Of a DNA stretch of 64,000 bases, positions 13,271 to 23,849 are shown piece after piece. The DNA comes from Emydura subglobosa (lineage: Eukaryota; Chordata; Testudines; Chelidae): NCBI GenBank assembly GCA_007922225.1, contig ML679962.1:36967863-37031862 (forward strand). Direction: 5' to 3'. The notes below the pieces were generated by a model. That model was not told the origin of the DNA and did no database searches. It saw nothing but the letters and a program-made list of their open reading frames with translations. A program made the position numbers and the translations under genes. The stretch's first letter is position 1. Each line of letters begins with the position of its first letter.

Positions 13271-13428
13271 TCTTTTAAATATATTGTATAATGCATTCAT
13301 TTTTTTTTCTCTTCACCTATCCACAATGTTGCTCTCCTTTTGACGCACCTTTGCTTGCTGTTTTTTGTTGTTGTGCTTGAACCCCCCCTTTGGCCCATTG
13401 CCATCATGTGCTCGCTGCCTGCTAATTA
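13271..13428 (+). promoter_or_regulatory. MBNL3: AG exclusion zone with YGCY cluster upstream of the 54-nt exon (putative MBNL autoregulatory element)
   Basis: Between the AG at 13269-13270 and the acceptor AG at 13429-13430 there is no AG dinucleotide in 158 nt. This implies that the branch point may lie far upstream. Nine YGCY tetramers, the MBNL core site, lie between 13330 and 13423: at 13330, 13352, 13356, 13374, 13399, 13409, 13413, 13416 and 13420. The last four overlap or abut the 3' splice site region. A TGCATG (RBFOX-type) lies at 13260. In MBNL1 the intron before the equivalent 54-nt exon is ultraconserved, uses distal branch points and is bound by MBNL protein to repress the exon. 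I infer the same control here. Confidence 0.75.
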
Positions 13429-13430
13429 AG

Positions 13431-13484
13431 ACTCAGCCAGCTGTCAGATCACTGAAGCGACCCCTCGAGGCAACCTTTGACCTG
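13431..13484 (+). CDS. MBNL3: MBNL3 exon 5: 54-nt alternative exon encoding the KRP nuclear-localisation segment
   Basis: Exactly 54 nt in phase 0 between 'gctaattaag' and 'CTG|gtactt'. It encodes TQPAVRSLKRPLEATFDL, which differs from the family text TQSAVKSLKRPLEATFDL at two residues. In MBNL1 the corresponding exon adds a nuclear-targeting segment (KRPLEATFDL), and its inclusion is lowered by MBNL protein. Being a multiple of three, it can be skipped without a frameshift. Both splice sites look weak: the acceptor has A at -3 and a purine-containing 'aattaag', and the donor is CTG|gtactt. This fits regulated splicing. Two RBFOX-type motifs follow downstream. It is too short to be seen as an open frame alone and was found from the protein motif. 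Confidence 0.95.
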
Positions 13485-13511
13485 GTACTTGGACCTTTCA
13501 CCTTCTTGCTT

Positions 13512-13537
13512 TGCATGTGACCATCTTAGACTGCATG
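13512..13537 (+). promoter_or_regulatory. MBNL3: Two TGCATG motifs downstream of the 54-nt exon
   Basis: TGCATG occurs at 13512-13517 and 13532-13537, which is 28 and 48 nt past the donor of the 54-nt exon. RBFOX proteins bind (U)GCAUG, and downstream intronic sites usually promote inclusion of the preceding exon. That they act this way here is inference. Confidence 0.6.
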
Positions 13538-14757
13538 AATACCTTTTCATTTGTTACTTTGTGTTGCGCCATGAGGAGACTGCCCATCCTGAACTGAAAT
13601 GTTACGACGTTCTTTCAGACACGACAGTCCAGGCCAAAACGGTGCGCCTCACAGGTTAATGATCAGAGCATTTCTTCAGAAAACCCAGCTGCATTTCTGG
13701 AGCCATTTAATTATCATGCTGTTTTTAATCAGCCTGTTTTCAAATAACAGAATCAGTGGCATTGTGAAACATAGAACATAGTAGGATGCATTTCACACTT
13801 CAGATCCGAAGGCATCGATGTGTCAGACAGTCCTGGTAGTATCATATAGACAGGCGTGGCAGAATTCGATTTGTATTTTTATAATTTTGATGGATAATGT
13901 GGTTATTTTTAAGCATTTTTTTCAGTGTTTGTCGATTTTAAATTTTCATAGTTGTGCAAATTATGGGTTTTAAGCTTTTTTAATTTTACTGATTTAAATT
14001 TTCACAGTTGCAGGAAATTCTGAGGGGAAAGACAAAAGAGAGCTCAGACAATAATTATTTAATGACAGTGGATATTAAGATGCAAAAAATGAAATCTATA
14101 AAACTGTGGGAATACAAATTGCCAACATTGCATGTCACAATGTACAAAGTATATGACCTTAAATCAAACTCTCAGTTCTCAATTAGCATATTTCCTACTT
14201 TCCCCATCTGCAAATTTCGATTGTTCTCAACTGAAATATTTTTCCTCAGTCTGTGTGTTTACGGTGAAATCACCGCTCACCAACAATTACCGATTCCAAA
14301 TCTAATCCTTCCAAACCTAAAGATGGATACATCAGTCAAGCCACTATCTTCTGTGTCCAGCAACCTTTTCTTTAGCAACCCCAACAGTTAGGGCTTTATT
14401 TAGGATTTGCCAGTTGTTTCACGCTGACTCTTTTTTGCCATACCTGGGTTGTACGACAGGAAGTTAATTTTTAATCATTTTCACTAAAGTGATTTTTTTA
14501 ATCCAGTCAGTCTTGCTGAGAGTTTCCAAAACCTTGAAATGCCATGTGCCTTCTTTTCAGAGGCTGTTTTACCCACTTCCTCCCCAAAGCGCGGCAGGCT
14601 GTCGCCATGACAGCCTGTGAAAAGAAACTACCCCTCTGAGGTAGGAATGGAAACGTTTACCGCTGAAGGAAATGGCAAACTGGCCAGCCACTGCTGGTTT
14701 TGCTAGCAATTATTATCCTTAAAGGGCCATGCAGTAAGATGACAGGCCTCAGTTTTA

Positions 14758-14828
14758 GGACCTGCTCCAAAGCCCATTGACACCCATGGAAAGACTCCCT
14801 CAGATTTCCATGAAAGTTGGTTCTAGTC
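14758..14828. repeat. Degraded palindromic hairpin repeat, 'GGCCTGATCC' family
   Basis: The segment reads 'ggacctgctccaaagccca' then 'catggaaagactccctcag' and 'aagttggttctagtc'. It follows the order of the better-preserved copy at 8336-8406, with many changes. Confidence 0.5.
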
Positions 14829-15250
14829 TGTGGTTCAGCAGCTAACCTAGAAGTTGGGAGATTGGCACATTTGTTTAAACCCTCTATTGGGCGAATGTTT
14901 TACCACAGTGATGTAATTTGTAGAGGCAAGGACCCTTTAAGCCTCTGAAAGGCTTCATGTTTTTGTTTAAATGGGCAGTAAAATTCCCTATCAGACCCTT
15001 GACTAAGACACACAATAGCTACCCAGGAAAGCTCGTCAGCCTCCATTCACTGCCATGGGAGTGAGGGCACACAGAAAGGGAATAACAAAGGTCTGTTATT
15101 GCTGGCGCTGGCACAAACCTAGCTTGACTGGCTACCTGAGAATTCCCTCAGTGTAAATCACGTCTTCCCGGAAACTACCACTCCCAATCCTGGAGACATG
15201 GCAGGAAGAAAGGCAAACAGTTTGATTCTCCCCTCTCCATCCTCAGGACA

Positions 15251-15396
15251 GACTAGATCAGTAATTTTCAGCCTTTTTCATTTACAGACCCCTACAAAAT
15301 TTCGAATGGCAGTGCAGACCCCTTTGGAAATCTGATACATAATTTGTGGACCCCCCTGGAGTCAGTGGCCACAGGTTGAAAACCACTGGACTAGAA
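15251..15396. mobile_element. Non-autonomous hAT-type DNA transposon (MITE) with 8-bp target duplication
   Basis: The element body is 15259-15388, 130 bp. Its left end 'cagtaattttcagcc' and right end 'ggttgaaaaccactg' are inverted repeats, 12 of 15 positions pairing by eye. It is flanked by 8-bp direct repeats 'gactagat' (15251-15258) and 'gactagaa' (15389-15396), which match at 7 of 8. CAGNG-like termini with an 8-bp target duplication are hallmarks of the hAT superfamily. It has no coding capacity. The interior 'cagacccctacaaaat...tttgtggacccccc' is a repeat I recall from reptile genomes. Confidence 0.75.
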
Positions 15397-15857
15397 AATT
15401 TAGGGCCAGATTCGTAAAGATATTTAGGTTCCTTAAAGATACAGAAAGGGCGCCCTTGTGGATCTGGGTCCTAGGTGCTGAGTGAAATTTTCAGAAGCAC
15501 TTATCACCATCTCCAGGCTCCAGATACTTTTACAGATCTGGTCTTTAGCCCAAAATGCTTCAGTAACTTGAATAGTCCTGCTACCATGGAATATCTGAGT
15601 ACTTGCTGCCTGGAACCACGCTGCTCTCCTCAAAGCAGTAGGACAGTCTGGATTTTGGAACATTGGTGTCGGATCCTTTACGTAAAAGAGCTACACCAAA
15701 GAATTATTTCCTAGGGTAGTATATAAAAATCATCTGACACAGATATTTCTCAGATTGCTCCTGATATTTGTGGGGGTTTGAAAATCCTCCTCAGTCCCTT
15801 TGAAATGATTATTTATTTGTGTTACCATATCACGAGGAAGTCCAGTCACAACCCAGA

Positions 15858-15930
15858 GCCATTGTACTAGGTGTTGTGCAAACACAGAACAAAAAGACAA
15901 TCCCTGCCCCCAAGAAGGTGACAATTGAAA
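15858..15930 (+). repeat. Old interspersed repeat fragment ('attgtactagg...cctgcccc')
   Basis: 'gagccattgtactaggtgttgtgcaaacac', then 'caatccctgccccc' and 'gacaatt', matches in order a second copy at 59195-59285. I recognise it as a dispersed vertebrate repeat but cannot assign the family. Confidence 0.5.
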
Positions 15931-17276
15931 TTAAACTTTGAGTAGCTAGTAACTGTCCTGCATGAACAGAGGGGAAATTAACCAACATGTTGGCCAGTTC
16001 TGAATCGCATTTGCGTTCAGCCAGGTTGGTATCCCATTTTTATCAGCTTTCGCTCAACCATTCACACGCAAAGATTGCTTTTCACGCTGCTTTGAGGAAT
16101 GGCTCTTCTCTTTGCCATGCCCCAGTCACGTGTGAACGCAGGGTTGACGGCAGGTCAGCACCGTTCAGGCCAGGGATGGAGAAACTCTCCCATGTGGTGT
16201 AGGTGCCCAGTAATCAGATGGCGAGTCACAGCTAGATGACATCATTGCACACTCATCGTCCACAAGCTGCACGTGAGCCCCCTGCTGCCCAGTGTGGGTG
16301 CTGCAGGGAGCGCCACCGCTGTTACGTAGTAGGTCAGGCAGTTCCCTCTGTACTCGGTTCTTGGCGGCTTTGGAAATGTGCCACTAGACAGCACCGTCCC
16401 CATGAGCTGCTGAAACCCAGGCCTGACCATTTGAGGCTATTAAAGATCTTATTCCACTTCTCACAAGACTTATCTTGTTTGCCTCAATGTCCTGGCCAGA
16501 TCCCAGCTCAGGTCCTTACGCTCTACCTAGCTACACACCCCAGGCCTTTTCAATTGGATATGATGTTGCTCTTTACTCCTGGCCCTGAACTAATGTTGCA
16601 TTGCTGTGTGCTGTTAACATAGTGTTTCAGTGGTGGGTAAGAGGATCCCTCTGGTTTAGGCCACATCATGGGCCCAGTGCCTTCAGCAGCATGGAGAACA
16701 CAGGAGCTTTGTAGACTGCCTGGAGAAGCAACACACATCCTGACAGGAGGTAGTTTCCCACCCAAATCCTCCCCCTCTCCACAATCTCTGCCTAGCCTGG
16801 TAGCATATATGGCCGTCAGGCTCAGCAGGGGTATGCTCTTCCCAGCAAACTGGCAGACACCCTGGGAGAGCTGTCATGGGACTAACCAGCCCAGAGGCCA
16901 GTCACCTGGCTGACAGCTCTGAAATAGAAGAAGCGATGGGCACCTGGATGCCACCTCTAACACCTTAACTCTGGGCAGTTCCATTGTGATACCACACGTG
17001 TTCTGGCTGTACAGCAGGGCCGTGAGGCTAACATTGCCTGCCGAGCACATGGCAAACTGCTTCTCTGCAATTAGGACCTTCCTGTCTGGGTTTTTTGGGA
17101 AATAAATGAAAAAGAGGGTTTTCCTTTCGGGCATGATTAGTACAAGAGCCTGCCTGGGCCAGAGTCTTTAGTCAGTGTGAATCAGCATAACTCCTTTCAA
17201 GTAAGTGGAGCTACTTCTGTTAACACCAGCTATAGGGCTGACCTCAAGAGTGGAGGAACAGCCTGTGTATACAGGT

Positions 17277-17310
17277 GTGTATATATATATATATATGCTG
17301 TTATATATGC
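17277..17310. repeat. (AT)n microsatellite
   Basis: A 'gtgtgtatatatatatatat' type run followed by 'gctgttatatatgc'. It is simple sequence. Confidence 0.8.
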
Positions 17311-18448
17311 TGGACATATAGATAGTCTGCAGGAATAAAATTTCCTTATCCCATAATTATCTGTGAAATATGAAATTTTCAGGCTCTGCACCTCTGGCAA
17401 TCAGGCCACTTAGTTAGGTCTCTAAATATGGATGTAGATGCTTACCTTTCAGTACCCACATGGGAAAATTGTAGCCCAATTCTACTTGCCATCTCTAAAA
17501 CTGGCCAGCTAAGTCCAGAGAGATACTCCTCGTGCAAATTCTGCCTTGCGACGCACACTGGCTTCAGGGGGGGTGTTCTGCTTAGATGAGAGCAAATTTT
17601 TGCTAGTACAATTGCTGCTTCTAAATTAATCGTGTTAAAACAAAAATAACCCTGGAAGCACAGGTAGAACAAAGTTACATTTTGCCTGGAGGGAACTGGC
17701 TTGACATTTCTCAGATGCGCAGTCTCCTATAGCAATTTCAAACGTAAGTGAAACCTGTTTCGGTACAGCGACAAACTGTTGGAAGTTTTAAGTTATAGAG
17801 TCTACTGTATATTTCCGTTCATGCCATTTTATAAGCTCCTTTCCTCGTGTCATTTCTGACAAGTGCTCTGTGTGTAGCCTTAACCCTTCGTTAGCTAATG
17901 CTCCTCCTCGTACTTCCTTGACTCACATTCACTTGAAGAAATAGGAGTGCTTGAACCAGAGAATCCTATTTGTCAGCCATCGCTTTGCTATATTTCATCA
18001 GCTAGGCAGAACTACCTGATCCTGTACAGCTTCCACATGCCTGAATTCTCATTGAAGTCAGTGGGAACTTACATGCAGAAGGATTGTGGGGGTAACTGAA
18101 AGGCAGCCTTTCCTACCTATCACAATGTGGAAAGAAAAAATGAAACTCTCCCTCGGTACAACAAAAAGCTATAAATCATTAGCAGAGTTCCTGTTTCCTA
18201 AGAACTTGACTTACTACCGTGTTGTTGAGACACGCTTTCTGAAGGATGAGTAATTTACCTAGAAAAGCTTCTGAGTTGGGTTAGATCTTTCTCCCTAGTC
18301 TGATCATGAAACAGGTTTGACTGACTGGAGGTGCTGTAACGTGATAGAACAAAAGGAGAAGATTTGCTTTATTAGGGAGACAAAACCCAGCCTTGTCACT
18401 TGGCAGGTTCCATATAAACTGACAGCAAGAAATATTTGATCTTCTAAA

Positions 18449-18554
18449 GGGCTGATTCTAGTGTCACTTACTTAGTGTAAATCAGGAGTAACTACTGAAG
18501 TCAAAGTTATCGCTGCAGATGTAAAGCTGTTGTAAGCAAAAGGAGAATCAGGCC
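18449..18554. repeat. Palindromic hairpin repeat, 106 nt
   Basis: The left end 'gggctgattctagtgtcact' pairs with the right end 'gtaagcaaaaggagaatcaggcc', read in reverse complement. The core is 'gtaaatcaggagtaactact'. It is MITE-like, and no clear target duplication is seen. Confidence 0.6.
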
Positions 18555-19142
18555 TGCTATTGAGTATTTATCATTTCTAATAATGAGTAGAAACCCAGGC
18601 ATATAACTGGCAGCTGCTACCACTGTGCCACCATAATAAAAACATGGTCTATGGAGAAATATGCACACACACATAAGCAGAAATTTAAACAAACAGCTTT
18701 AGCAGAGGCCAGCGTCTCATTTTTTCTGTTGCATTTGCTGCTTATGCCGATCTTCTCATTTTAAATAGTCGTCTACTATGTTTCTCTTAGCTGATCTTTT
18801 TAAAATACTTGTTGCCTGCAACTGCTTTTTGTTGTGTCCCGCCCAAATGACTTCCTCCTTTTTTCTGTGTGTAAATCAGTCCATTTGAAAAGCTTCCTTA
18901 GCATTTCTAGTACTGTAATTTCTGGACCCTCTCTTTTTGTCTTTACTAACTGCTTACATAGTAAACCTGTGACTTTACCTACTACTTTACCGTGATTAGC
19001 TGCTCTTCTGTTTCTTGTCTTGCTAAGTTGATACAGTTGCAGGAGATTTGCAGGCCAGGCTCCATATTATTTATTGCATGCTTTGTCTAATTTTGGTTTC
19101 CCTTTTTTTGCTACTTGTCTTTAACGAATCCCTCATCCACAG

Positions 19143-19293
19143 GCCCTGCCGCCTGGTGCACTTCAACCTTTACCAAAGAGGCCAGCACTTGAAAAAAACA
19201 ATGGTGCCACCACAGTCTTTAACCCAAACGTTTTCCACTACCAACAGGCTCTAGCTAACATGCAGTTGCAACAGCCTGCATTTATCCCTACAG
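19143..19293 (+). CDS. MBNL3: MBNL3 exon 6: Pro/Gln-rich region after the zinc fingers (151 nt)
   Basis: The exon follows 'atccctcatccacag' and ends 'CCTACAG|gtaagt', the strongest donor in the set. It contributes 50 codons plus one base (phase 1 at its end). The translation starts [18 protein letters not shown], continues [19 protein letters not shown] and ends [13 protein letters not shown]. The family text LPKR(P/S)ALEK.NGAT.VFN...QQAL.N(M/L)QL.QPAFIP fits, and NPNVFHYQQ resembles MBNL3 (NPTVFHCQQ) more than MBNL1 (NTGIFQYQQ). It supplies the second KRP motif, which in MBNL1 contributes to nuclear targeting. The first codon GCC directly continues from exon 4 or from the optional 54-nt exon. 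Confidence 0.96.
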
Positions 19294-21762
19294 GTAAGTT
19301 CTCTTGTCACTTTCATCATCTTTTTTTCTGATACAAGAAATATTCTCCAAGAGATTGAGTTAATGAACAGATGTGTAATAGACGGTAGCAAAATGTAGAC
19401 AAAGCAGTGATGTGTATTGTTTCTTTTAAAAAAAGCCACAGAATGTTAATATTTGTTGTTTGACTTTTTCACCTACTATAATTCAAAGCTTCATACTTTT
19501 AAAGATACGTTCTTGGTTCTTTTTGTAATCAGACTAGGGTGAATGGCCACTTGTTTCTCTAATTCATACTTCTTGTTGCTCTTCTTTATTGTTCAGTTGG
19601 TGAATCCCAAACTGCTTCCTGGACTCTTGGGTAGTGCCATCACGTGCTCACTTTAAAATATGTTGTATCCCTCTCTATATAAGTCTCCAGGCACTGCAGG
19701 TATCCATCGAACCTTTGCGATTACAGCTCAGTGACCCAAACATTCCAGCTGCCCCCATGTTTAAAGAGGAAATCGCCCATTTTAATAAATGTAAATTACA
19801 TAAATTGCTTTTAAAAAGCTTAGGTCAAAAATTTGGCGAGAGAGAAATGTATGCCTTTAAGAAAGGATTTAACCCCCAAGCTTTTATTCTGCTTTTAAAG
19901 TCTCCGGATAAAATTGGAAGATGCAGTTCAGATATTGACTGGGGGCAGGAGGGGCAAGACTGCTGACTAGCCAGTTAACTTATTATTCCTAGCTGATATG
20001 GGAATATTCTCAATTTTAATACTGTTTTCCTTGTGAAAGCATCATAGAATTCGTGCCTTTTTTTAACGTTGAATGCCTCATTCACGTGCCCAGTGATACG
20101 CAAAAACACCCCTCCTTGTCAATTAATCCATCGTGGGCCTGCTCCTGCCCAGATGAAGTCGGTGGTAAAACTCCTCAGAGCCAGGAAGGCCCAGTGGTGA
20201 GAGAACAATAGGGGACCAGAGCTGCCTTCCAGAGGAAGGTTCCTCTGTCAAGCTAGACGACTGAACCTGGATTCCAGAAACCCGAACCCTTGTTTCATGC
20301 ATGTTCTATTTTTTGGCTAATAAAGGAAAGAGGCCAACGATTTTTGGCAAAGAGAAGATGGAATATTCACACGTTAAATACAAAATAATCAGGATGCAGG
20401 TGTGGATAAGACTTGTTCTGCCAGTTTAGTAGCTTTTTCATGTTCACAGACAGAAAGCAAGTAGAAAGTATCACTGATCACACTCTGCAAAGTGCTGTTT
20501 ACAGTGGTGGGCTGATCTCACAGCACCGCCTTTTGATGCCAGAGGACATGTTCCTTCCACTGGGGTGTATGTTTTGTCCGATTTCTCACATGCCTCCTAT
20601 CAGACAATGCTGAGAATTTCTTAACCGGCCAAATCCTTCAGCCTGGCTCCATGTCTCAGCTTCTTGAGACACAGTGACTAAAATCTACATATTGATGCGT
20701 ATTAGTGGTATTAGCACAATAATTGTAGCTTTTGCTTCAAACTCTTATGGCCATATCATGCCTTTGACTTTAGCACTGATCTGACCAGACCAAATCAACA
20801 ACCAGAGAATAAGCGTGTTGGGGTTTTTTTAGCTAAAACCTGTAAATGCAGGTTTCTTTGATACCAAAGAACTGAAGAGTCCACCTTAGCCATCAAAACA
20901 TTCCCACCCCACAATATTGTGCCAGATATTGGTTTTCCATTGGGCTGCAGCCTCTCACCCCATCTATCATCACTGTAGCCCTGTAATTTGGCCTCTGCCT
21001 TTGTGCATTCAGCTCCATTCAGACACAACCAGTCTCTGGGTTGGCGGGTGACAGCCGGGCAGACTCTGCCAGCACGAGGCCATGCAAAATGTTTGCTTCG
21101 ATAAGTTTTTCCTGTGTCAGTTACACTGTGGTCAGATGCACAGTTGATGATTTGGGACGCTGCACAAGGGAAACCACTGCATAAACCTGAAATAGCACCA
21201 CTGTTAGAGCTGTGTCAAGACCAGACAAACTGCCTCTTTCAGCTTAATATAGAGACTTTAAAACCACAACACCTGCTTCAGGGGTAACCTCTTTGTCTGT
21301 TGTAAAATGGACAAGCGAGCAGAACAAGCAAAGACTTTAGAAAGTGCAGTTTTGTGCAAGTGAAACACTATTGCCTCTAATGTGATCAGTTTGTATATTG
21401 TATATAGAGTGATGTGTTAATTGTAAAATATCCAGTCCCCCAAAAGAAACTAACACGCGTGATATAAAATGATCCCGACAGACACCGTCTCTCATGGTGC
21501 AACTCATCACTTAATTCCGACAGTGGGAGGGGAAATGCATTCTCTACCCAAGAATCCAAGAATGATTTTGGTTTGCTGTGGTCTTAAAACTAAGTTTAAA
21601 ATATCTGTATCAATATGCCGAATCTGTGTTTTGCATGTGCTTTAATACTGAATGCTGCAAAGAGAACACCTGCTTTGAGTTAAAATTATTTCTAACACGA
21701 AAGCTTCACTAATGAAATATCCCTTTTGTTCATCTTTCCACGCTACACTGCATGGTGTGCAG
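19294..21762 (+). other. MBNL3: MBNL3 intron
   Basis: Bounded by 'CAG|gtaagt' and 'tggtgtgcag|GG'. No recognised exon or well-preserved repeat lies inside. The frames at 19634-19966 and 20413-20613 have no recognisable similarity. A TGCATG lies at 21749-21754, just before the acceptor. Confidence 0.75.
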
Positions 21763-21798
21763 GGTCAGTACTGTGCATGACACCCACTGCAAGCGTTG
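21763..21798 (+). CDS. MBNL3: MBNL3 exon 7: 36-nt alternative exon
   Basis: Exactly 36 nt between 'tggtgtgcag' and 'GTTG|gtaggt', entering and leaving in phase 1. Joined to the last G of the previous exon it reads GSVLCMTPTASV and then completes valine with the next exon to give ...V-VPMMHG. The family text is GSILCMTPATSV in MBNL1 and GPILCMAPASNI in MBNL3, so the exon is genuine although five or so positions differ. In MBNL1 the 36-nt exon is alternatively spliced and linked to self-association. Skipping keeps the frame (...FIPT-VPMMHG). A TGCATG lies inside the exon (21774-21779) and another just upstream. Confidence 0.92.
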
Positions 21799-22196
21799 GT
21801 AGGTTTCTCTACACAAACTTCTCAACTTTCCCTAACCTGAAAGAGACAGCGAGTTACTGTGCGACCGTGAGAACGTGGGTGGCTGAGTGGTGTGACTGAC
21901 TATCCAATCGTCTTGATGGCTCAGATGGTTGTATCCCTTTAATTTCTGTGCAATGTGGTAATTCATGTGACTAACAAGAGGATCTGCTTGACACACAAGT
22001 ATCTTTGTGGACTGAATTTAGCCATGCTATAAAAGGAAATGGCCATGGGACGATTCTTGTGTCTTGACTACCAGGCATCCTGCGTATTGGAGGTTGGATT
22101 TGAGTCACGCCTCTGGGAATAATTAATCTCTCGTAACACTAATTTTTTGTAAAAAAATAAGATTGTTCTAATCAGAGATGCACTTAGGACCAACCC

Positions 22197-22265
22197 CTCA
22201 GCTGCTATAAATCTGCATGGCTCTGCAAGTCAGTGGAGCGATGCTGGTTTGCACCAGCTGCAGAT
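22197..22265. repeat. Degraded palindromic hairpin repeat
   Basis: 'tcagctgctataaatctgca' on the left and 'tgctggtttgcaccagctgcaga' on the right form imperfect inverted arms around 'gcaagtcagtggagcg'. It resembles the copy at 27010-27098. Confidence 0.5.
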
Positions 22266-22698
22266 AGCTCGTAAATATGCTGCCGAGGAAATTGCTTGTG
22301 TTGTGTAGACCCCAAAAATCACATCAAGATAACACTGACGGTGTGACTGAAATCTACCCAGGAAGGAAGTGCTAAGGAGGAGGAGCTGCTGTCAATGCTG
22401 GAACCCAAGAGTTCAGCCTAGAATGTGGTGATTAACACACCCAATGCACTTGTGTCCGGTTCACGTTAAGACTCAGACATTGGTCTGTGAACCCTAGGGG
22501 AAGGCTCCTCACCCTCCCAGCTGCAGAGCTGGCTGTAGCAGGGTAGGTTAAGGATGGACTTTCAGCCTTTACTCTGGGATGAAGCTAGACCAGTAACGGT
22601 CCAGTGTTCCCATAACAGTACCATTGGGGAGGAGTGGAAAATGAATGCAGACACTCGAAGGAGCCCAGTTTGGGGAGAGGGGGAGGGGATGATCTGAA

Positions 22699-22827
22699 AG
22701 CCCGGGTCAGTATTTGTGTAAGCCGGCACTGCTGGGATCAGGATAGATTGATGCTACCGTTATCGGTATATGCAGACAGGCTCTTAACGTGAATTCCCAC
22801 TTTGCTGATTTAAATGTACATCCGCAG
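22699..22827 (+). repeat. 129-bp direct repeat, copy 1
   Basis: It begins 'agcccgggtcagtatttgtg' and ends 'gtacatccgcag'. It matches 23721-23849 at 122 of 129 positions with no gaps, counted by eye. The sequences on either side do not match. I do not recognise the family. Confidence 0.9.
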
Positions 22828-23720
22828 TAATGAACTAAGAGCTATTGCTTTCGCTGTTAAACCTCTAAAGCTGCGCAAAGCTCATTTTCTACCCAATAGG
22901 CCATAGAAGTGTGTTGTGGCAATGGCTTTCAGAGACCCTCACGTCTCCAGGTCATCAGACTATGGAGCCAGTCACTTATTTCCCCATAAACTAGCTTCCA
23001 GAAGAGTTGAGCAACCAAATCCTGTGTATCTGGTGGGCTCTGCTGCTTCATACACTGTTCTCGGTGGAGACGCCGGCAGTGCAGGATGCCCCCGAGAGCA
23101 CAGACATGCACACGGCTGCACTGCTTCCATTTCCGAGCACAAAGCCCAGGGGAGTGCCTGTCTCCTGAGCTCCGGGCCTGATTCTCCTCTCTCTCAGAAG
23201 GGCTCTAGTCGAGTGATTCTACTGACTTCGATGGACTGCCTGCCCACAAAGGCTGCTCTGACTGGAGTAGCAGGCCCGGTGACTCTCCCTTGCCCGAAGG
23301 ACTTGTATTGCGCTGGGGATTGAAGTTGGGAACCAGCTAACGGGGGTCCGCACCAGACAGCTTGGGAAGAAAGGACAAGGGACTTTGCCCTAAGATAGGG
23401 TGTGCTACCTTGGCTCACAGTTCTCTTCCAGTCAGTGGGCTACAGGGAGTGATCAAAAGCTGAGCTTTGGAGGGTGCCCTCTCCGTGCCCTAACAAACAT
23501 GTACAGTCACTGGATGCGGGCCCTCCCTGTTCCCATTCCCCCTCCCCCCCAGCCACCAGGTGGAGCACCCTCCCCAACCCCTACCATTAGACCCCCCCAA
23601 GACTGTTTATATAACTACAGTCAGGGCAGAGGACAGATCTAAAGCCCTTCCAGCATCTCCCCCAGGGCTTTGCAGGGAAGCCTACGACACTGTTAGAGTG
23701 TAACAGAGAACCACATACAC

Positions 23721-23849
23721 AGCCCGGGTCAGTATTTGTGTAAGCCAGCACTGCTGGGATCAGGACAGACTGGTGCTACCGTTATCAGTACATGCAGACA
23801 GGCTCTTAACGTGAATTCCCACTTTGCAGATTTAAATGTACATCCGCAG
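23721..23849 (+). repeat. 129-bp direct repeat, copy 2
   Basis: Same orientation as copy 1, with start points 1022 bp apart. Seven substitutions and no indels separate the copies. The ends are not TG...CA, so these do not look like LTRs. Confidence 0.9.

Larger units (their letters stand above)
11152..13430 (+). other. MBNL3: MBNL3 intron upstream of the 54-nt exon
   Basis: Bounded by 'ATG|gtaagg' and 'gctaattaag|ACT'. The first part has hairpin repeats near 11545-11610, 11845-11915 and 12849-12960. The stretch 11990-12560 is AT-rich, lacks obvious repeats and could be conserved intronic sequence, though I cannot test this. The last 158 nt are annotated separately as a regulatory zone. Confidence 0.75.
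13485..19142 (+). other. MBNL3: MBNL3 intron
   Basis: Bounded by 'CTG|gtactt' and 'atccacag|GCC'. It contains a hAT-type MITE (15259-15388), an old repeat near 15858-15930, hairpin repeats at 14758-14828 and 18449-18554, and an (AT)n tract near 17277-17310. There is a perfect 9-bp stem-loop at 14595-14617 (caggctgtc / gacagcctg). No exon is recognised. Several open frames of 60-128 codons appear to be chance. Confidence 0.75.

Noticed and set aside
14595..14617. Perfect 9-bp stem-loop as a microRNA precursor or terminator
   Set aside because: The stem is too short for a precursor, and terminators of this type are bacterial.
22699..23849. Short LTR retrotransposon (TRIM) with 129-bp LTRs
   Set aside because: The repeats do not start TG or end CA, no primer binding site or polypurine tract is visible, and no target duplication is seen.
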